A stretch of DNA of 36,020 nt, taken from contig DIFA01000026.1 of assembly GCA_002418895.1 (NCBI GenBank), forward strand, positions 1 to 36,020, read 5' to 3'. Made by a program: the position numbers and the translations under genes. Positions within the stretch are counted from its first letter, which is position 1; each line of letters starts with the position of its first letter. Shown here in pieces: positions 1-8,962 of this stretch. The notes beneath the pieces were generated by a model. The model was given only the letters and a program-made list of their open reading frames with translations. It was not told the origin of the DNA and searched no databases. The stretch is from Dehalococcoidia bacterium UBA5760. Its GTDB lineage: Bacteria > Chloroflexota > Dehalococcoidia > Dehalococcoidales > UBA5760.

Positions 1-542
1 GTCAGATTAAGTCTAGACTAGTTCACTATAATACATACTGGGAAGCTGACCTTACCTACGTATGGACCGGTAGCGCCAAAGCCTACCTGTTTGTGGTAAT
101 AGATGCCTGTAACCGTGACATCGTTGGAGACGTCTTCTCTGACCGATGCCGTGCACGGGAGGCGATAGAAGCCCTAGAGGAAGCTGTACTCAGCCGCTTT
201 GGTGGGCGGGTGCCATATGGTCATGAACTGACTCTCAGGGTGGACCGGGGTACTCAGTTCACCTCCCACAGCTTCCGTGAGGCAGCCAGAACTTTGAATG
301 TCCGGCTGGAGTATGCAGGGATACAGTGTCCGGAAGATAAGCCCTATATAGAGTCCTTCTTCGGCAGCTACAAGACTGAGGAGTTATACCGTAACGAATA
401 CACCAGCCTAGCTGAAGCTATAACCAGGTGGGAAAGTTATCGTGCATGGTACTGTAATGATAGACTACATCAAGCATTGTGGTATAAAAGCCCGAGGGAT
501 TATGCTAAGATAGCGCGTAACAGTAAACTATTAGTGGCCTGA
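1..542 (+). CDS. IS3-like transposase, C-terminal part (cut by window edge)
   Basis: The reading frame is open from the window edge (frame of base 3), so this is the C-terminal part of a DDE transposase with an rve-type catalytic core. The three acidic residues are visible: D in the 'EADLTYVW' segment, D in 'VDRGTQFTS', and E in 'YIESFFGSYKTEEL'. The 'LHQALWYKSPRDY' tail is typical of IS3/IS481-type OrfB proteins. It would cut and join IS ends. A GTG at 93 could be mistaken for the start, but the first catalytic Asp lies upstream of it. The N-terminal HTH part is outside the window. The sequence just after the stop (about 545-567) may be the IS terminal repeat, but the partner end cannot be seen. 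Confidence 0.85.
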   Translation, partial: QIKSRLVHYNTYWEADLTYVWTGSAKAYLFVVIDACNRDIVGDVFSDRCRAREAIEALEEAVLSRFGGRVPYGHELTLRVDRGTQFTSHSFREAARTLNVRLEYAGIQCPEDKPYIESFFGSYKTEELYRNEYTSLAEAITRWESYRAWYCNDRLHQALWYKSPRDYAKIARNSKLLVA

Positions 543-650
543 TTTGGTCCAGTTTAACAGGGTTCACGTCATGATTGTTCCAGTATTCTGCACTTAAAAG
601 AATGTTTCAACGATTCCCCACCTACCAGAAACCTCACTATAGCTTTGTTA

Positions 651-920
651 CTAGTGCTTAATTCTGAAGTTTACAGATCCCCCCGAGGGTGTATGACTGG
701 TTGCAGGCTGAGAGGGGGTAGGTTGCACTGTAGTAGGTTGACTAGTGGTCACATGCTCACCTGTTTTATATCGCTCGTATTCACTGGGTGTCATCCAGGT
801 AGAGCCGTCAGGAGTAACTACTAGTATCTTCCCCTCGTCGTACGATGTTGATTGGCTACACCCGGTAAGTAGTATGCCTAGCAGTAATGAAGCGGAGAGT
901 AATATACATAATCGTTTTAT
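651..920 (-). CDS. small lipoprotein, probably initiating at ATA
   Basis: An ~89-residue exported protein with a textbook lipoprotein signal: a charged start (M-K-R), a hydrophobic stretch, and the lipobox L-T-G-C. The mature part is short and ends in a Thr/Pro/Ser-rich linker. The segment 'DGSTWMTPSEYERYKTG' is unassigned. The frame also contains a GTG at 947, but the clear SD site GGGAGG (926-931) lies inside that longer version. It sits 5 bases before an ATA codon at 918-920, which would give a perfect signal peptide. I therefore place the start at ATA; it may be a mutated ATG. Function unknown; probably anchored to the outer face of the membrane. Confidence 0.6.
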   Translation of the reverse strand: MKRLCILLSASLLLGILLTGCSQSTSYDEGKILVVTPDGSTWMTPSEYERYKTGEHVTTSQPTTVQPTPSQPATSHTPSGGSVNFRIKH

Positions 921-1185
921 TTTAACCTCCCGCAAGCGGTTTGCCACAAGTCCGCAACAACACCCATACCATAGGCTACCAGGTAGATAATGTAAATAAA
1001 GGCTTACCCTATGCCAGAAAAACGAGAAGTGAACTCTATGAAGTTCAGAATGAACTGCGATACATTCGTTCTAAAAAGGAGTAAGCAACGGAGCAGATTC
1101 ACAAACGGTTCACCACTTAGCAGGCAAGGATGTTGTTAAGAGAATATTGCTGTATGACATGCTACAATACCCCAAAGGGAAAGCT

Positions 1186-1665
1186 ATGAAAATATGTCTC
1201 GAAACGAGTTGCATTATTGGGTTTGCGAACGACGAGCCTGATTGCCGAGCTATAGAAATACTATTAGACTTAGCTGAGACTAATCATCTCGAACTTTTTG
1301 TGTCCAGTTTTGCTTGGCAGGAGACTCGCCAACCCAGTAGTGAGCTAGGTAAAATGAGAATTCAACGTCTAAAGTGTATGGCTAATCCTACGCCGAAGGT
1401 TGCTCGTATAGGAGAATCGATGCTGGGAGAATGCGTGCTAGGCCACGATGACTCGTGTGAAGTAGAAGTTGTTCTGTCACGTGCAAGCAGACCAGATATT
1501 GAGCAATTCTTGAGCTATGCCGCCGTTTGTCTCGACTTCTTCGTTACCAAAGATAACCATTACTTGAAGAAATCGGTACAGACCAAACTAACCAAGGAAT
1601 ATGGTTCTCGGGTCGGGAATCCACAGCAATGCTTGAATTGGCTTAAGGAGCGCGGCGTTTACTGA
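1186..1665 (+). CDS. PIN-like domain protein
   Basis: A ~159-residue protein with the outline of a PIN-type ribonuclease fold. It has an N-terminal strand ending in an acidic residue ('KICLETSCIIGFAN'), a central helix-strand ('HLELFVSSFAWQE') and a C-terminal 'DFFVTKDNHYLKK', which matches the usual PIN 'flTrDkdflk' region. The first acidic position is E rather than the usual D, so activity is uncertain. The ATG at 1186 is preferred to the TTG at 1147 because the PIN fold starts right after it. No antitoxin-like gene sits immediately upstream, so a toxin-antitoxin role is not supported here. Confidence 0.6.
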   Translation: MKICLETSCIIGFANDEPDCRAIEILLDLAETNHLELFVSSFAWQETRQPSSELGKMRIQRLKCMANPTPKVARIGESMLGECVLGHDDSCEVEVVLSRASRPDIEQFLSYAAVCLDFFVTKDNHYLKKSVQTKLTKEYGSRVGNPQQCLNWLKERGVY

Positions 1666-1761
1666 TCGTCCGTAACCTTACTAGTAAGAGAACTCATCGA
1701 TTTATACATGCCGGTCTTCGAGGGGACACGGCAACGAAAAGCCACTTAGCGCATTTCCACT

Positions 1762-2082
1762 TTAACGATAGGTCTGAAAATCAGCATCCTCTAGCTTTAC
1801 AAATTGGTCCAAGCCTTTTTCTGTTGGTTCGTATACATAAAGAGATAGCCTGCCACCCGATTTCTCTTCTATCAGGTCTGCAGATATAAGAGCCCGGAGG
1901 GCAATTTCACGAAGGTACCCCACCAGATTGAGCTTGTAGTCCGGTATGGGATGACCTGTCTCCCTGTATTCAAGACAAATATCACGTAGTAGTTTTGCAG
2001 GCTCCAGCTTTAAAGATTTTACAACTCCCTTCACTGCCTCGGTTTCTTCAATCAAATCAATGAACTCATCCAGACCATTCAT
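1762..2082 (-). CDS. small winged-helix-like protein, unknown role
   Basis: A ~106-residue soluble protein. The second half ('REIALRALISADLIEEKSGGRLSLYVYEPTEKGLDQF') has the pattern of a winged helix: helix, recognition helix, then a two-stranded wing ending in 'PTEKGL', as in many PadR or MarR-like proteins. The first half is helical and acidic. The start at 2082 is chosen because an AGGAGAGCAGGA SD-like stretch precedes it; the ATG at 2097 has no ribosome site. It runs divergently from the YjbQ gene, so the ~120 bases between them may hold both promoters. DNA binding is an inference from pattern only. Confidence 0.6.
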   Translation of the reverse strand: MNGLDEFIDLIEETEAVKGVVKSLKLEPAKLLRDICLEYRETGHPIPDYKLNLVGYLREIALRALISADLIEEKSGGRLSLYVYEPTEKGLDQFVKLEDADFQTYR

Positions 2083-2204
2083 TCCTGCTCTCCTCATTAC
2101 TAACGTGTCGCTACTTGCCAGTGTCTCTTAGATGGATTACCCTTAACTATATAAACAGTATCATAAATCTGAAAGTAGTAATACCCATAAAGGAGCAGCA
2201 GGCT

Positions 2205-2618
2205 ATGAAATCGACTACGGAATACCTCTGGTTTAATACTGAGAAACACCGCGAATTTATAAACATAACGGATGAAGTGACGAAGATTGTAGACAAGAGC
2301 GGTATATCCGAAGGTTTTGCTCTTGTCTCAGCAATGCATATTACCGCGGGAGTCTACGTGAATGATGCCGAATCTGGTCTAATCGCTGATATCGATCAAT
2401 GGGTGGAGAAGATAGCACCCTATCGGCCTGATTACCGGCACCATAGAACTGGTGAGGACAATGGTGATGCTCATCTGAAGAGCCTTCTTATTCACCACGA
2501 AGTCATCGTTCCGATTACCAAAAGCAAGCTGGATCTGGGACCGTGGCAGCAAATTTACTATGCGGAATTTGACGGACAGAGGCGAAAAAGAGTCATAATA
2601 AAAGTGTTGGGCGAGTAA
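2205..2618 (+). CDS. YjbQ/UPF0047 family protein
   Basis: A 137-residue protein, which is the normal length for the YjbQ (UPF0047) family. Family landmarks are visible: 'FINITDEVTKIV' near the start, 'SAMHITAGVYVND' in the middle, the His-rich 'DYRHHRTGEDNGDAHLKSLLIHHEVIVPI', and 'LGPWQQIYYAEFDGQRRKRVIIKVLGE' at the end. Members have been reported to have thiamin-phosphate-synthase side activity in E. coli, but their main role is unclear. The start at 2205 follows AGGAG at 2191-2195 with 9-base spacing; the frame is open further upstream without a ribosome site. Confidence 0.9.
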   Translation: MKSTTEYLWFNTEKHREFINITDEVTKIVDKSGISEGFALVSAMHITAGVYVNDAESGLIADIDQWVEKIAPYRPDYRHHRTGEDNGDAHLKSLLIHHEVIVPITKSKLDLGPWQQIYYAEFDGQRRKRVIIKVLGE

Positions 2619-2754
2619 CACGAGCAAGCGTAAACAGCCAGATTGCTATTAGTAAGAACGGCTTCTTTCAGATACTGGCTATATGCATATGACGAAGGCC
2701 CTTGGTTGGTCAGATCAAGACGTAACAACCAGGCTATCAGTATTTCCTAATAAG

Positions 2755-3657
2755 TTAGTATCTTGGTAAGCCTTGCCAGCCTTCTAATATTTTCAAGAAT
2801 AATATCTCGTCTGTAGACAGTGGCAAGGAGAAGGGGTTTTGTAATCTCTGAAATAGACTTGCTAAGAAAGATATTCGCGGGCGATATTCCACTATCTCAG
2901 GATCACTAACTCCAGCTAGGTTGGCAGCTATTTCTATTGCTTCGTTTAGACCCCCCAATTCATCTACAAGACCAGAAGCAAGCGCCTGTGTTCCAGTGTA
3001 AAGTTGGCCTGTGGCTAATGCTTCCACATCCGCCAAAGGTAGATCACGCCCCTGTGCTACTGCGTCAACAAACTGTCCATACAAGTCATCTGAAATATCC
3101 TGCATTATCTTACGCTCCTCCTCTGTTAGGGGCCGGATTCCCATGTCCTTGTGTTCTCCAGTCTTAATAGTTTCCATCTCTATCCCCAACTTTTCTAGCA
3201 GTCCTTCGATATAGATAAACTGGCTAATAACCCCTATGCTTCCTGTGAGAGTACTGGGATTAGCCACAATCTTATCGGCATATGCTGAAATATAGTAGCC
3301 ACCGGAGGCTGCCATATCTCCCATAGATACAACTACCGGTTTGCCAGTAGCTTCCCTAAAGTAACGTATTTTGGAGGCAATCTCCTGAGAGGCAGCTGCC
3401 GAACCTCCGGAGCTATCAATACGTAACACGACTGCTCTGACCAAGATATCACGCTCCGCCCGCTCCAGGTAGCCTGCTACTAAATCAGGGCTGATAATAG
3501 GGCCTATCAGTAATCCGCTTTGGCTAACGCCAGCAATCGTACCGCTCAAAGGAATGACGGCTATTCTTTGTTTGGGTACTGTACACCCACTGAGAAAGAC
3601 TCCGATGAACAGCGCTAATACTATTGTAACGGTAATCTGCCACTTTTTTAATTTCAC
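2755..3657 (-). CDS. sppA: signal peptide peptidase SppA (short, single-domain type)
   Basis: A 300-residue membrane-anchored serine protease that degrades cleaved signal peptides. The N-terminal helix ends in a lipobox-like L-S-G-C. The SppA core follows: 'VLRIDSSGGSAAASQEIASKI', nucleophile Ser in 'GDMAASGGYYISAYADKIVA', then 'TLTGSIGVI'. The general-base Lys is probably in 'KTGEHKDMGIRPLTEEE'. 'GQLYTGTQALASGLVDELGG' closes the domain. Length and single-domain layout fit the Gram-positive/Chloroflexi type rather than the doubled E. coli form. GTG at 3657 is chosen because AAAGGAGG lies 8 bases upstream; an ATG at 3678 overlaps that SD. Confidence 0.93.
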   Translation of the reverse strand: MKLKKWQITVTIVLALFIGVFLSGCTVPKQRIAVIPLSGTIAGVSQSGLLIGPIISPDLVAGYLERAERDILVRAVVLRIDSSGGSAAASQEIASKIRYFREATGKPVVVSMGDMAASGGYYISAYADKIVANPSTLTGSIGVISQFIYIEGLLEKLGIEMETIKTGEHKDMGIRPLTEEERKIMQDISDDLYGQFVDAVAQGRDLPLADVEALATGQLYTGTQALASGLVDELGGLNEAIEIAANLAGVSDPEIVEYRPRISFLASLFQRLQNPFSLPLSTDEILFLKILEGWQGLPRY

Positions 3658-3879
3658 GTTCTTATCCTCCTTTCTCATTTGCTCTATTGGTGTTTATCGG
3701 GATCTCACACTACCATGACTATACGATTAAAGGCTAACCGACAGTATGGCTGCCTTAGCCAGAAGACATTGTGGTGCGGCATTTAGTAAAATACCTAAAT
3801 CTACGTTGCATACAGAAAGGTTTATCGAAATCTCCATCTCTCAACCAGTGTGTAGGATAGTTTGGGAAGTGGCGATAAA

Positions 3880-4122
3880 TTAGTTAGCCTCCTCTCTTCT
3901 TGGGAACTGCCGTTTGAGTTTATCCTGAATAGCCTTCATCTGTTGCTGCTTCTCAAGTTCTTCTTCACTCAGGGGTTCGCAGAATGTAAGCTTATTGTTC
4001 TTGAGCCCAATGGTGAAGAGTGCCCGGCATTTCCAGCAACGATACGGCCCCCTGTAGCTTGAATCAACCAGTGACATGGTGCCCTCAGTCTGGCATGAGG
4101 GACATTCTATTTTGACTAGCAT
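3880..4122 (-). CDS. small zinc-ribbon protein
   Basis: An 80-residue protein with an N-terminal zinc ribbon: C-P-S-C at about residues 8-11 and C-W-K-C at about 29-32, with short strands between. A charged, Glu/Lys/Gln-rich helical tail follows ('EEELEKQQQMKAIQDKLKRQF'). This resembles the MJ0042-like or YgiT-like zinc-ribbon pieces common in Chloroflexota. There is no strong SD ahead of the start. It stands alone between SppA and the repeat region. No specific function can be assigned. Confidence 0.65.
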   Translation of the reverse strand: MLVKIECPSCQTEGTMSLVDSSYRGPYRCWKCRALFTIGLKNNKLTFCEPLSEEELEKQQQMKAIQDKLKRQFPRREEAN

Positions 4123-4250
4123 ATACTAATGTTACCCCATCTTCCGGGGTTTTGTTAAATTCTTACCAGGCTTCAGTGAGTTATTCTTGCATACCTTCCG
4201 CAAGGGCTACCAGCTACAAGGCAATGATAATATACTCGCTTCAAGATAAT

Positions 4251-4530
4251 ACTTTACATCGTCTGGGTACCCATGATAACCGAGCCCGGAAGGTAGCCGG
4301 CAATTAATCGGATCACTCCTTTGCACAGGCCACCTTTGCATGCACTTTTTCCGGCGGCCTCTTTTATGCACGGTTTATTGGTACGGTTACGCATGGCCGC
4401 AAGCGTTGCACAAGCTAGCCCCCTCCCCCCTATATAAGCTCTGGCCCGGTGGTAATGCAAAGCTAACAGTGCAAGAAAAGTGCAAGAATACTACGGTTCA
4501 CGCTTGCACCTGTTAACCTGAGGCTTTGCA
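4251..4530. repeat. long non-coding direct repeat, copy A
   Basis: About 280 bases that recur in the same orientation at 8615-8894 with almost no indels (offset 4,363-4,364) and perhaps 85% identity by eye. There is no shared reading frame; one ORF through copy A is not kept in copy B. Both copies carry many TGCA cores (TTTGCA, TTGCAC, GTGCAA), including the close pair GTGCAAGAAAAGTGCAAG, plus a CCCTATATAAG stretch. The pattern suggests a protein-binding or RNA-coding element, or a shared insertion target, rather than a decayed gene. Confidence 0.8.
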
Positions 4531-4847
4531 CATATCACTCATCGGAGTGTTTGGGAATCGATTCACCACATGTGATATCATACCAACAAGTGCGGAGAAA
4601 GATAATACACCAGGATTCAATTCAATATCGAATGAGAATGGCAGACTCCAACTTTTCCCTTGCCCGGTGGCCAAGGGAAAGTCGCTGAAAATACATGCGT
4701 TGATTGTCCCGATACCTTTCGAGGCTTGTTAAGAGTTCTAGGTATCGTCCCCCTAAGCCCACCAAAATATAAAGCTAAATTACTGTAAATAAGCCTTCAT
4801 TTTTAGGGGGCTTATTTATTTTGCTACTAATTTGCTACTAATTAGGT
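4531..4847. other. intergenic stretch with terminator and tandem 11-mer
   Basis: No convincing gene. The right end holds a hairpin (AAATAAGCC at 4787-4795 pairing with GGCTTATTT at 4809-4817) next to U-rich flanks on both sides, so it can act as a terminator for either strand. Next to it is a tandem repeat of TTTGCTACTAA (about 4820-4841), just before the stop codon of the integrase. Such a repeat next to an integrase 3' end could be part of an attachment site, but no second copy was found in the window. Confidence 0.5.
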
Positions 4848-6060
4848 TTAATTTTCGCTCCTCGCTTTTACTGGCAAAACGATCTCATCGAAGCGGTTAG
4901 CTGCCGACTGCTGAAGCCCCGGCGCTACATGGGAATAAGTATCGAGTGTCACTTGTATACTAGCATGCCCCAAACGCTCTTGCACTATCTTAGGGTGTGT
5001 ACCAGCTTTCAGCATAAAGCTGGCATGCGTATGCCGCGCGTCGTGTAGTCTTATTCCTCTAAGTCCAGCTTGGCGAGCGAGGCGACGCCAAGCATGGGTG
5101 ATGCTATCGGGTAATAATGCCTTGCCGTCTGGGTGAGAAAACACCAAATCATTTTCTTGTAGCGGCGGTATGCCTAGAACTTGCCTTTGCTCTTTTTGTT
5201 TGGCTTGGTATTCCCTAAGAACAGCAACTGTGGAAGGTGAAAGTGCTATGAGCCGCCTACCTTTAGCAGTCTTTGGTTGTCCGATAATAATCTCCCTGTT
5301 ATGTAGCTGATGGAGTGTCCGGGTAACCGAAGCCTGACACAATAACAAATCAAGATCACACCAGCGAAGAGCTAATAGTTCAGAGCGTCGCATACCGGTA
5401 AACAGATCCATATAGAATAAGGCATAATATGGAGTAGACTTAGCATATTCTAGGAATATATGTAAGTCAGTCTCGTCCATAGTCTGCATCTCCCTACGTG
5501 TCACCTTTGGTATGTCTACCGCATCTGCCGGGTTACGGGCAATCTTGCCCTGATTAACGGCAGACTTCAAGGCCTTATGTAAGGTGGCATGGATATACCT
5601 CACCGAACGGCTCCCAAGTCCCCCCTTGCCCTTTAGGCTCCCACTGGTGATCTTTTCAGAGTAAAGCCTTTGAAGATGCTCGGGTTTAAGAGTATATAAC
5701 AGCACATGTCCTATTGCGGGTTTTATGTGTTTTTCAACGAACCAAGCATAAGTCTGGGCAGTATTCGGGGCTACATTCACTTTATGATCCTTCAGCCACT
5801 GGTCTAAATACTGACCCACCGTTTGTCTGCTTGACTTTGTAAACGTACCGTTGTCTATTTGGTGAATTAGCTCAGCCAACTTCCGCTCAGCCTCACGTTT
5901 TGAACTTCCGGCTGTAATCCATTGTTGCTTACGTTTACCAGTAACAGGATCCAGCCCGAGCTGAAGGATAATGGTATAGTTGTTACTGCCTTTACGAGAG
6001 TGCTGAAAAACCCCACTTTTATCTGGTTTTGTCTTAAAAGTCGTGCCTACAAAATGTCAT
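4848..6060 (-). pseudogene. tyrosine recombinase (phage integrase) that has lost its start
   Basis: The body is a full phage-type tyrosine integrase: core-binding domain ('TVGQYLDQWLKDHKVNVAPNTAQTY'), then the catalytic domain with Arg in 'TGMRRSEL', H-D-A-R in 'RLHDARHTHASFM', His in 'LGHASIQVT' and Tyr in 'DTYSHV'. The N-terminal arm-binding segment ('NNYTIILQLGLDPVTGKRKQQWITAG') is coded upstream of the TTG at 5879 in the same frame. That frame runs back to a stop at about 6057-6059 with no ATG, GTG or TTG before the arm domain. An ATG at 6060 lies in another frame and stops after 8 codons, as if a base was lost or gained near 6050. A shortened protein from TTG 5879 would lack the arm domain. 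Probably a relic. Confidence 0.7.
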
Positions 6061-6155
6061 AATTCTTGATTTTTTAGGCTTTTTCGGCAGTCTCGTTCCG
6101 TCATTTAGTGTATCGGTGAATAATAAGGAGCCCAGGCAGGATATTACCCAGGAAG

Positions 6156-7013
6156 CTACCGCGTGCCGAAATGGAAAGGGTCTCTGAGGTTTTGTAACTC
6201 CCGGTGATAATAGAGCGGGGTAGGTCGTTTTGTCTGGAATCTCAACTTTCTTAAAAATGCTATTTCCTCCTCGCTGGCATCACCGCTGAGCCGCGTGTCA
6301 CGAAGAAATTTCTTGAGCCCCGGCTCATCCTCCAAGGGCTGTTCGGGTTTCTTTTCAACAAACTCGAATTTTTTAATGTGTTCTGAGACTAATCTACGGT
6401 TCAAGACAATTTCCATGTTTAAAGTCTCTAGGTTAATGTCCCAAGATTCAATCAGTGGCTCCAATAATGGGACGCAGTTTTCAACTGACAGGTGGAAGAT
6501 ATCCGTATCGAGGAACTCCAAAATCATGACTCGGACCTGTTCATAGCCTTGGTTGTTGAGTTGAGCCACCTTTCTCAGCCAGTCTTCATTCTGTAATTTC
6601 GTTTTAGCCACACTCTTGACCACGTCCAGAAGCTTCTGTGTAACAAAGCGTTCAAGTTCGCCGAGCGACTGCCTTTCAAAAATAGCCCGCAACTGTCGTT
6701 CTTTACTGGGAATACACTTGCGCAGAGTCAACTCTCGGACTTCTTTGAGCAGGGGCACAGTCGGGTCCCCCAGCTTTCTGTGCAATTCTTCCATGCGCTG
6801 GAGGTTAGCCAGTTCTGAAAGCTCACCACTCGGCAATCTAAGGAACTCTTCCATTTTCTCGTATAGGTCTGTCCGATGAGGCATTGGAGGAACCGTTCTC
6901 CTGTTCAGCAACAGGGAAATGTAGGTCTCCGTAACGTTGGCAGCGGTTGCCAGGGCTTGCTGTTCAAGCCCCAACTCTTTAAGCCGGTGTCTGATGACTA
7001 ACGAAACATCCAT
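6156..7013 (-). CDS. XRE-family HTH regulator with long C-terminal domain
   Basis: A 285-residue protein. Residues about 5-65 form a Cro/cI-type HTH ('VIRHRLKELGLEQQALATAANVTETYISLLLNRR'). The remaining ~220 residues are helical and charged with no recognised enzyme motif. Its size fits a regulator with a ligand or partner-binding domain, as in phage or element repressors. It lies beside the decayed integrase and faces away from the secreted-protein gene. The two promoters share 7014-7239, so it may control that gene or an old element. An AGAGGGA ribosome site precedes the ATG. Confidence 0.75.
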   Translation of the reverse strand: MDVSLVIRHRLKELGLEQQALATAANVTETYISLLLNRRTVPPMPHRTDLYEKMEEFLRLPSGELSELANLQRMEELHRKLGDPTVPLLKEVRELTLRKCIPSKERQLRAIFERQSLGELERFVTQKLLDVVKSVAKTKLQNEDWLRKVAQLNNQGYEQVRVMILEFLDTDIFHLSVENCVPLLEPLIESWDINLETLNMEIVLNRRLVSEHIKKFEFVEKKPEQPLEDEPGLKKFLRDTRLSGDASEEEIAFLRKLRFQTKRPTPLYYHRELQNLRDPFHFGTR

Positions 7014-7087
7014 CAGAGTTATCCCTCTAAGTTTAAATACTATATTTAAACTATTTCGTGCTTAGTGAGAATAATATCATGAAATAC

Positions 7088-7116
7088 TTGACAAATCAAA
7101 TAAAAGTGTGTTATGG
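7088..7116 (+). promoter_or_regulatory. sigma-70-type promoter for the secreted protein
   Basis: TTGACA at 7088-7093, a 17-base spacer and TTATGG at 7111-7116. The coding start is at 7240, leaving a leader of about 115 bases. Confidence 0.6.
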
Positions 7117-7239
7117 TTCGAATATGAGTGAATGTTCTACTCATGGTTCTTCGAGTTGGAGTTCCTGTACTTCGTGGTCGATAGCTTAACCAAAGCATAC
7201 AAAATAAGTATTTTAGAAGTAATAAAAAGGAGAATAACA

Positions 7240-7755
7240 GTGAAAAAACTTATTATTGGTCTAGTCGCAGCATTAACGCTGGTATCTCTAATGGCAGTTC
7301 CAGTATTTGCTGCGGGAAAGGACGGTCCGGCAGGCAACTCCAATATCGGGCATCTATATCTGTATGAGAAGGATGCTTCAACATGGGAGATAGTTGAAAA
7401 TGGAGCCTGGGGCAAGATGACGTATAACCTCTCAGGCGAAACCTTTGATCTCGTGTTCAATGGTAAAGGACTTGATGCGAGAGAAGATTACAGCCTGATT
7501 TACTATGCCGACCCATGGCCTGGCACCGGAGGAGCACTTCTGGCCAGCGGTATCGCCAACAACGGTGGCAACCTGAATCTGAAGGCTTCGGAGGATGTCG
7601 GCAATATACCGGTGGATGAAGATGCTAATAAAGACGGCGGTAAAATATGGCTGGTGCTTACTGCAGATTATGATGCCGATGCAGGTAAGATGACAGCCTG
7701 GAATCCAACCAAGTACCTCTTTGAGAATGCTCTGATAACATTCGACGCTGACTAG
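7240..7755 (+). CDS. secreted protein, unknown function
   Basis: A 171-residue protein with a clear Sec signal peptide: 'MKKLIIGLVAALTLVSLMAVPVFA', with an A-x-A-type cleavage site near residue 24. The mature part contains 'GHLYLYEKDASTWEIVENGAWGKMTYNLSGETFDLVFNG', a beta-rich segment, and an acidic C-terminus with 'DEDANKDGGKIWLVLTADYDAD', which could bind calcium. This resembles small extracellular beta-sandwich proteins, but I do not recognise the family. GTG at 7240 is chosen because AAGGAG sits 8 bases before it and the signal peptide starts there; the frame is open further upstream. It is a single-gene unit with its own promoter and terminator. Confidence 0.8.
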   Translation: MKKLIIGLVAALTLVSLMAVPVFAAGKDGPAGNSNIGHLYLYEKDASTWEIVENGAWGKMTYNLSGETFDLVFNGKGLDAREDYSLIYYADPWPGTGGALLASGIANNGGNLNLKASEDVGNIPVDEDANKDGGKIWLVLTADYDADAGKMTAWNPTKYLFENALITFDAD

Positions 7756-7801
7756 TACTAATAAATCAGAGAAAGCAGTAGTTGGTTAAGTAAGGAAGTC
7801 C

Positions 7802-7840
7802 GAAGAGGGAGTAATTTCGGTTACTCCCTCTTCTTGTTAC
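7802..7840 (+). terminator. intrinsic terminator after the secreted protein gene
   Basis: Perfect 13-bp stem GAAGAGGGAGTAA (7802-7814) and TTACTCCCTCTTC (7821-7833) with a 6-base loop, followed by TTGTT. Confidence 0.8.
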
Positions 7841-8147
7841 TGACGGCCATCGTGACTTTCCTACCCAACAAGAAGCCATTTCGTTAAGCATCATTATTCT
7901 TTTACCAGAATGCCCGCCAGTCGTTGACTGGATTCATTCCTCAAAACTCCGCTAACCTAGTTTATCATTCTACAGTTTGGCTAATAATTAAAAGAGCAAA
8001 CCAGGCACGTAAGATTTGTGGAGGCAGACTAACCCGCAGCCGGTACAGAGTCGCTGTGTTAGTCAAAGAGGGGGAAATACAACCAGGAGGCTGATTCATG
8101 TAGTGTAGTGAGTTATGAAGGCTCTTGAGAGCTATTTATAACGATAA
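7841..8147. other. intergenic stretch without recognised content
   Basis: About 300 bases between the terminator and the convergent gene ending at 8148. I see no gene, strong hairpin or repeat here. Confidence 0.5.
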
Positions 8148-8498
8148 TTATTGCCCTTTTACTTCATAATCACTAAAAATGAATTCTAGGTCACTCTGAA
8201 GCGCATTGAACCTTTCTTGGGGGAAAATCTTGTCATCAATATCAAATATTACCTTTGTTTCACCTTTATCTGAGCCGAGGAGATGCACTGTCATACATTC
8301 TTTCGCCGACTTTTCTGGTCCGCCTTCCATAGTGAACGTCATCACAGCACGAGAGACAAAAGATGATGTATCACCCGGTACAGCGGACGTAAACAGCCTT
8401 GCCTCTCGTATTACCGTTCCATGTCTTATGGTAAAGTCTTTTATCTGTTCATAAAGTAACTCGGGTCTTACATTTTGATAAGTTTTTCTAATCTGCAC
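8148..8498 (-). CDS. hypothetical protein
   Basis: A 116-residue soluble protein. It has two halves rich in alternating strand patterns ('FVSRAVMTFTMEGG', 'KECMTVHLLGSDKGETKVIFDIDDKIF') and a helical end ('ERFNALQSDLEFIF'). This could be a small alpha/beta or START-like fold, but no family is recognised. The GTG start has a good ribosome site (AAGGAG, 6-7 bases upstream). It stands alone just upstream, in its own direction, of repeat copy B. Confidence 0.65.
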   Translation of the reverse strand: MQIRKTYQNVRPELLYEQIKDFTIRHGTVIREARLFTSAVPGDTSSFVSRAVMTFTMEGGPEKSAKECMTVHLLGSDKGETKVIFDIDDKIFPQERFNALQSDLEFIFSDYEVKGQ

Positions 8499-8614
8499 TT
8501 TAACTCCTTCCCTTTACTACTCCAAAGTTATCCTCATATAGTAATACTTAGCAATATAGTTTGTCCAGCTTGCCAAAAAACCTCGTCTTAACTCACCATA
8601 TATTCCATTAGGTA

Positions 8615-8894
8615 ACTTCACATCGTCTTGGTACCCATGATAACCGAGCCCAGCAGGTAGACGGCAAATATTCGGGCTTACTCCTTTGCACACCCCACCT
8701 TTGCATGCACTTTTTCCCGCGGCCTCTTTTATGCACCGTTAGGGTTCCGGTTACGCCTGGCCGCAAGCGTTGCACAAGCTACCCCCTCCCCCCTATATAA
8801 GCCCTGGCCCGGTGGCAGTGCAAAGCTAGCAGTGCAAGAAAAGTGCAAGAATACCACGGCTCACGCTTGCATCGCGGAAGGCTTACCTTTGCAT
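8615..8894. repeat. long non-coding direct repeat, copy B
   Basis: Second copy of the repeat at 4251-4530, same orientation. The TGCA-containing motifs, the GTGCAAGAAAAGTGCAAG pair and the CCCTATATAAG stretch are retained although other positions differ, which suggests selection on those motifs. It ends ~14 bases before the promoter of the AbrB-like gene that opens the serine-recombinase module, so it may mark the left edge of the large element. Confidence 0.8.
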
Positions 8895-8907
8895 ACCGAA
8901 TTGAGAC

Positions 8908-8936
8908 TTGACAAATTATGCGTTGTCATATAGATT
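8908..8936 (+). promoter_or_regulatory. promoter of the AbrB-like/serine-recombinase operon
   Basis: TTGACA at 8908-8913, a 17-base spacer and TAGATT at 8931-8936. The first start codon is 8963, so the leader is only ~20 bases. Confidence 0.65.
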
Positions 8937-8962
8937 AATGGTATATATTTACGGAGGGTAAT

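Noticed and set aside
4254..4460. 68-residue minus-strand ORF in repeat copy A
   Set aside because: The frame is not kept in copy B and the product is unlike a protein; it is a by-product of the repeat.
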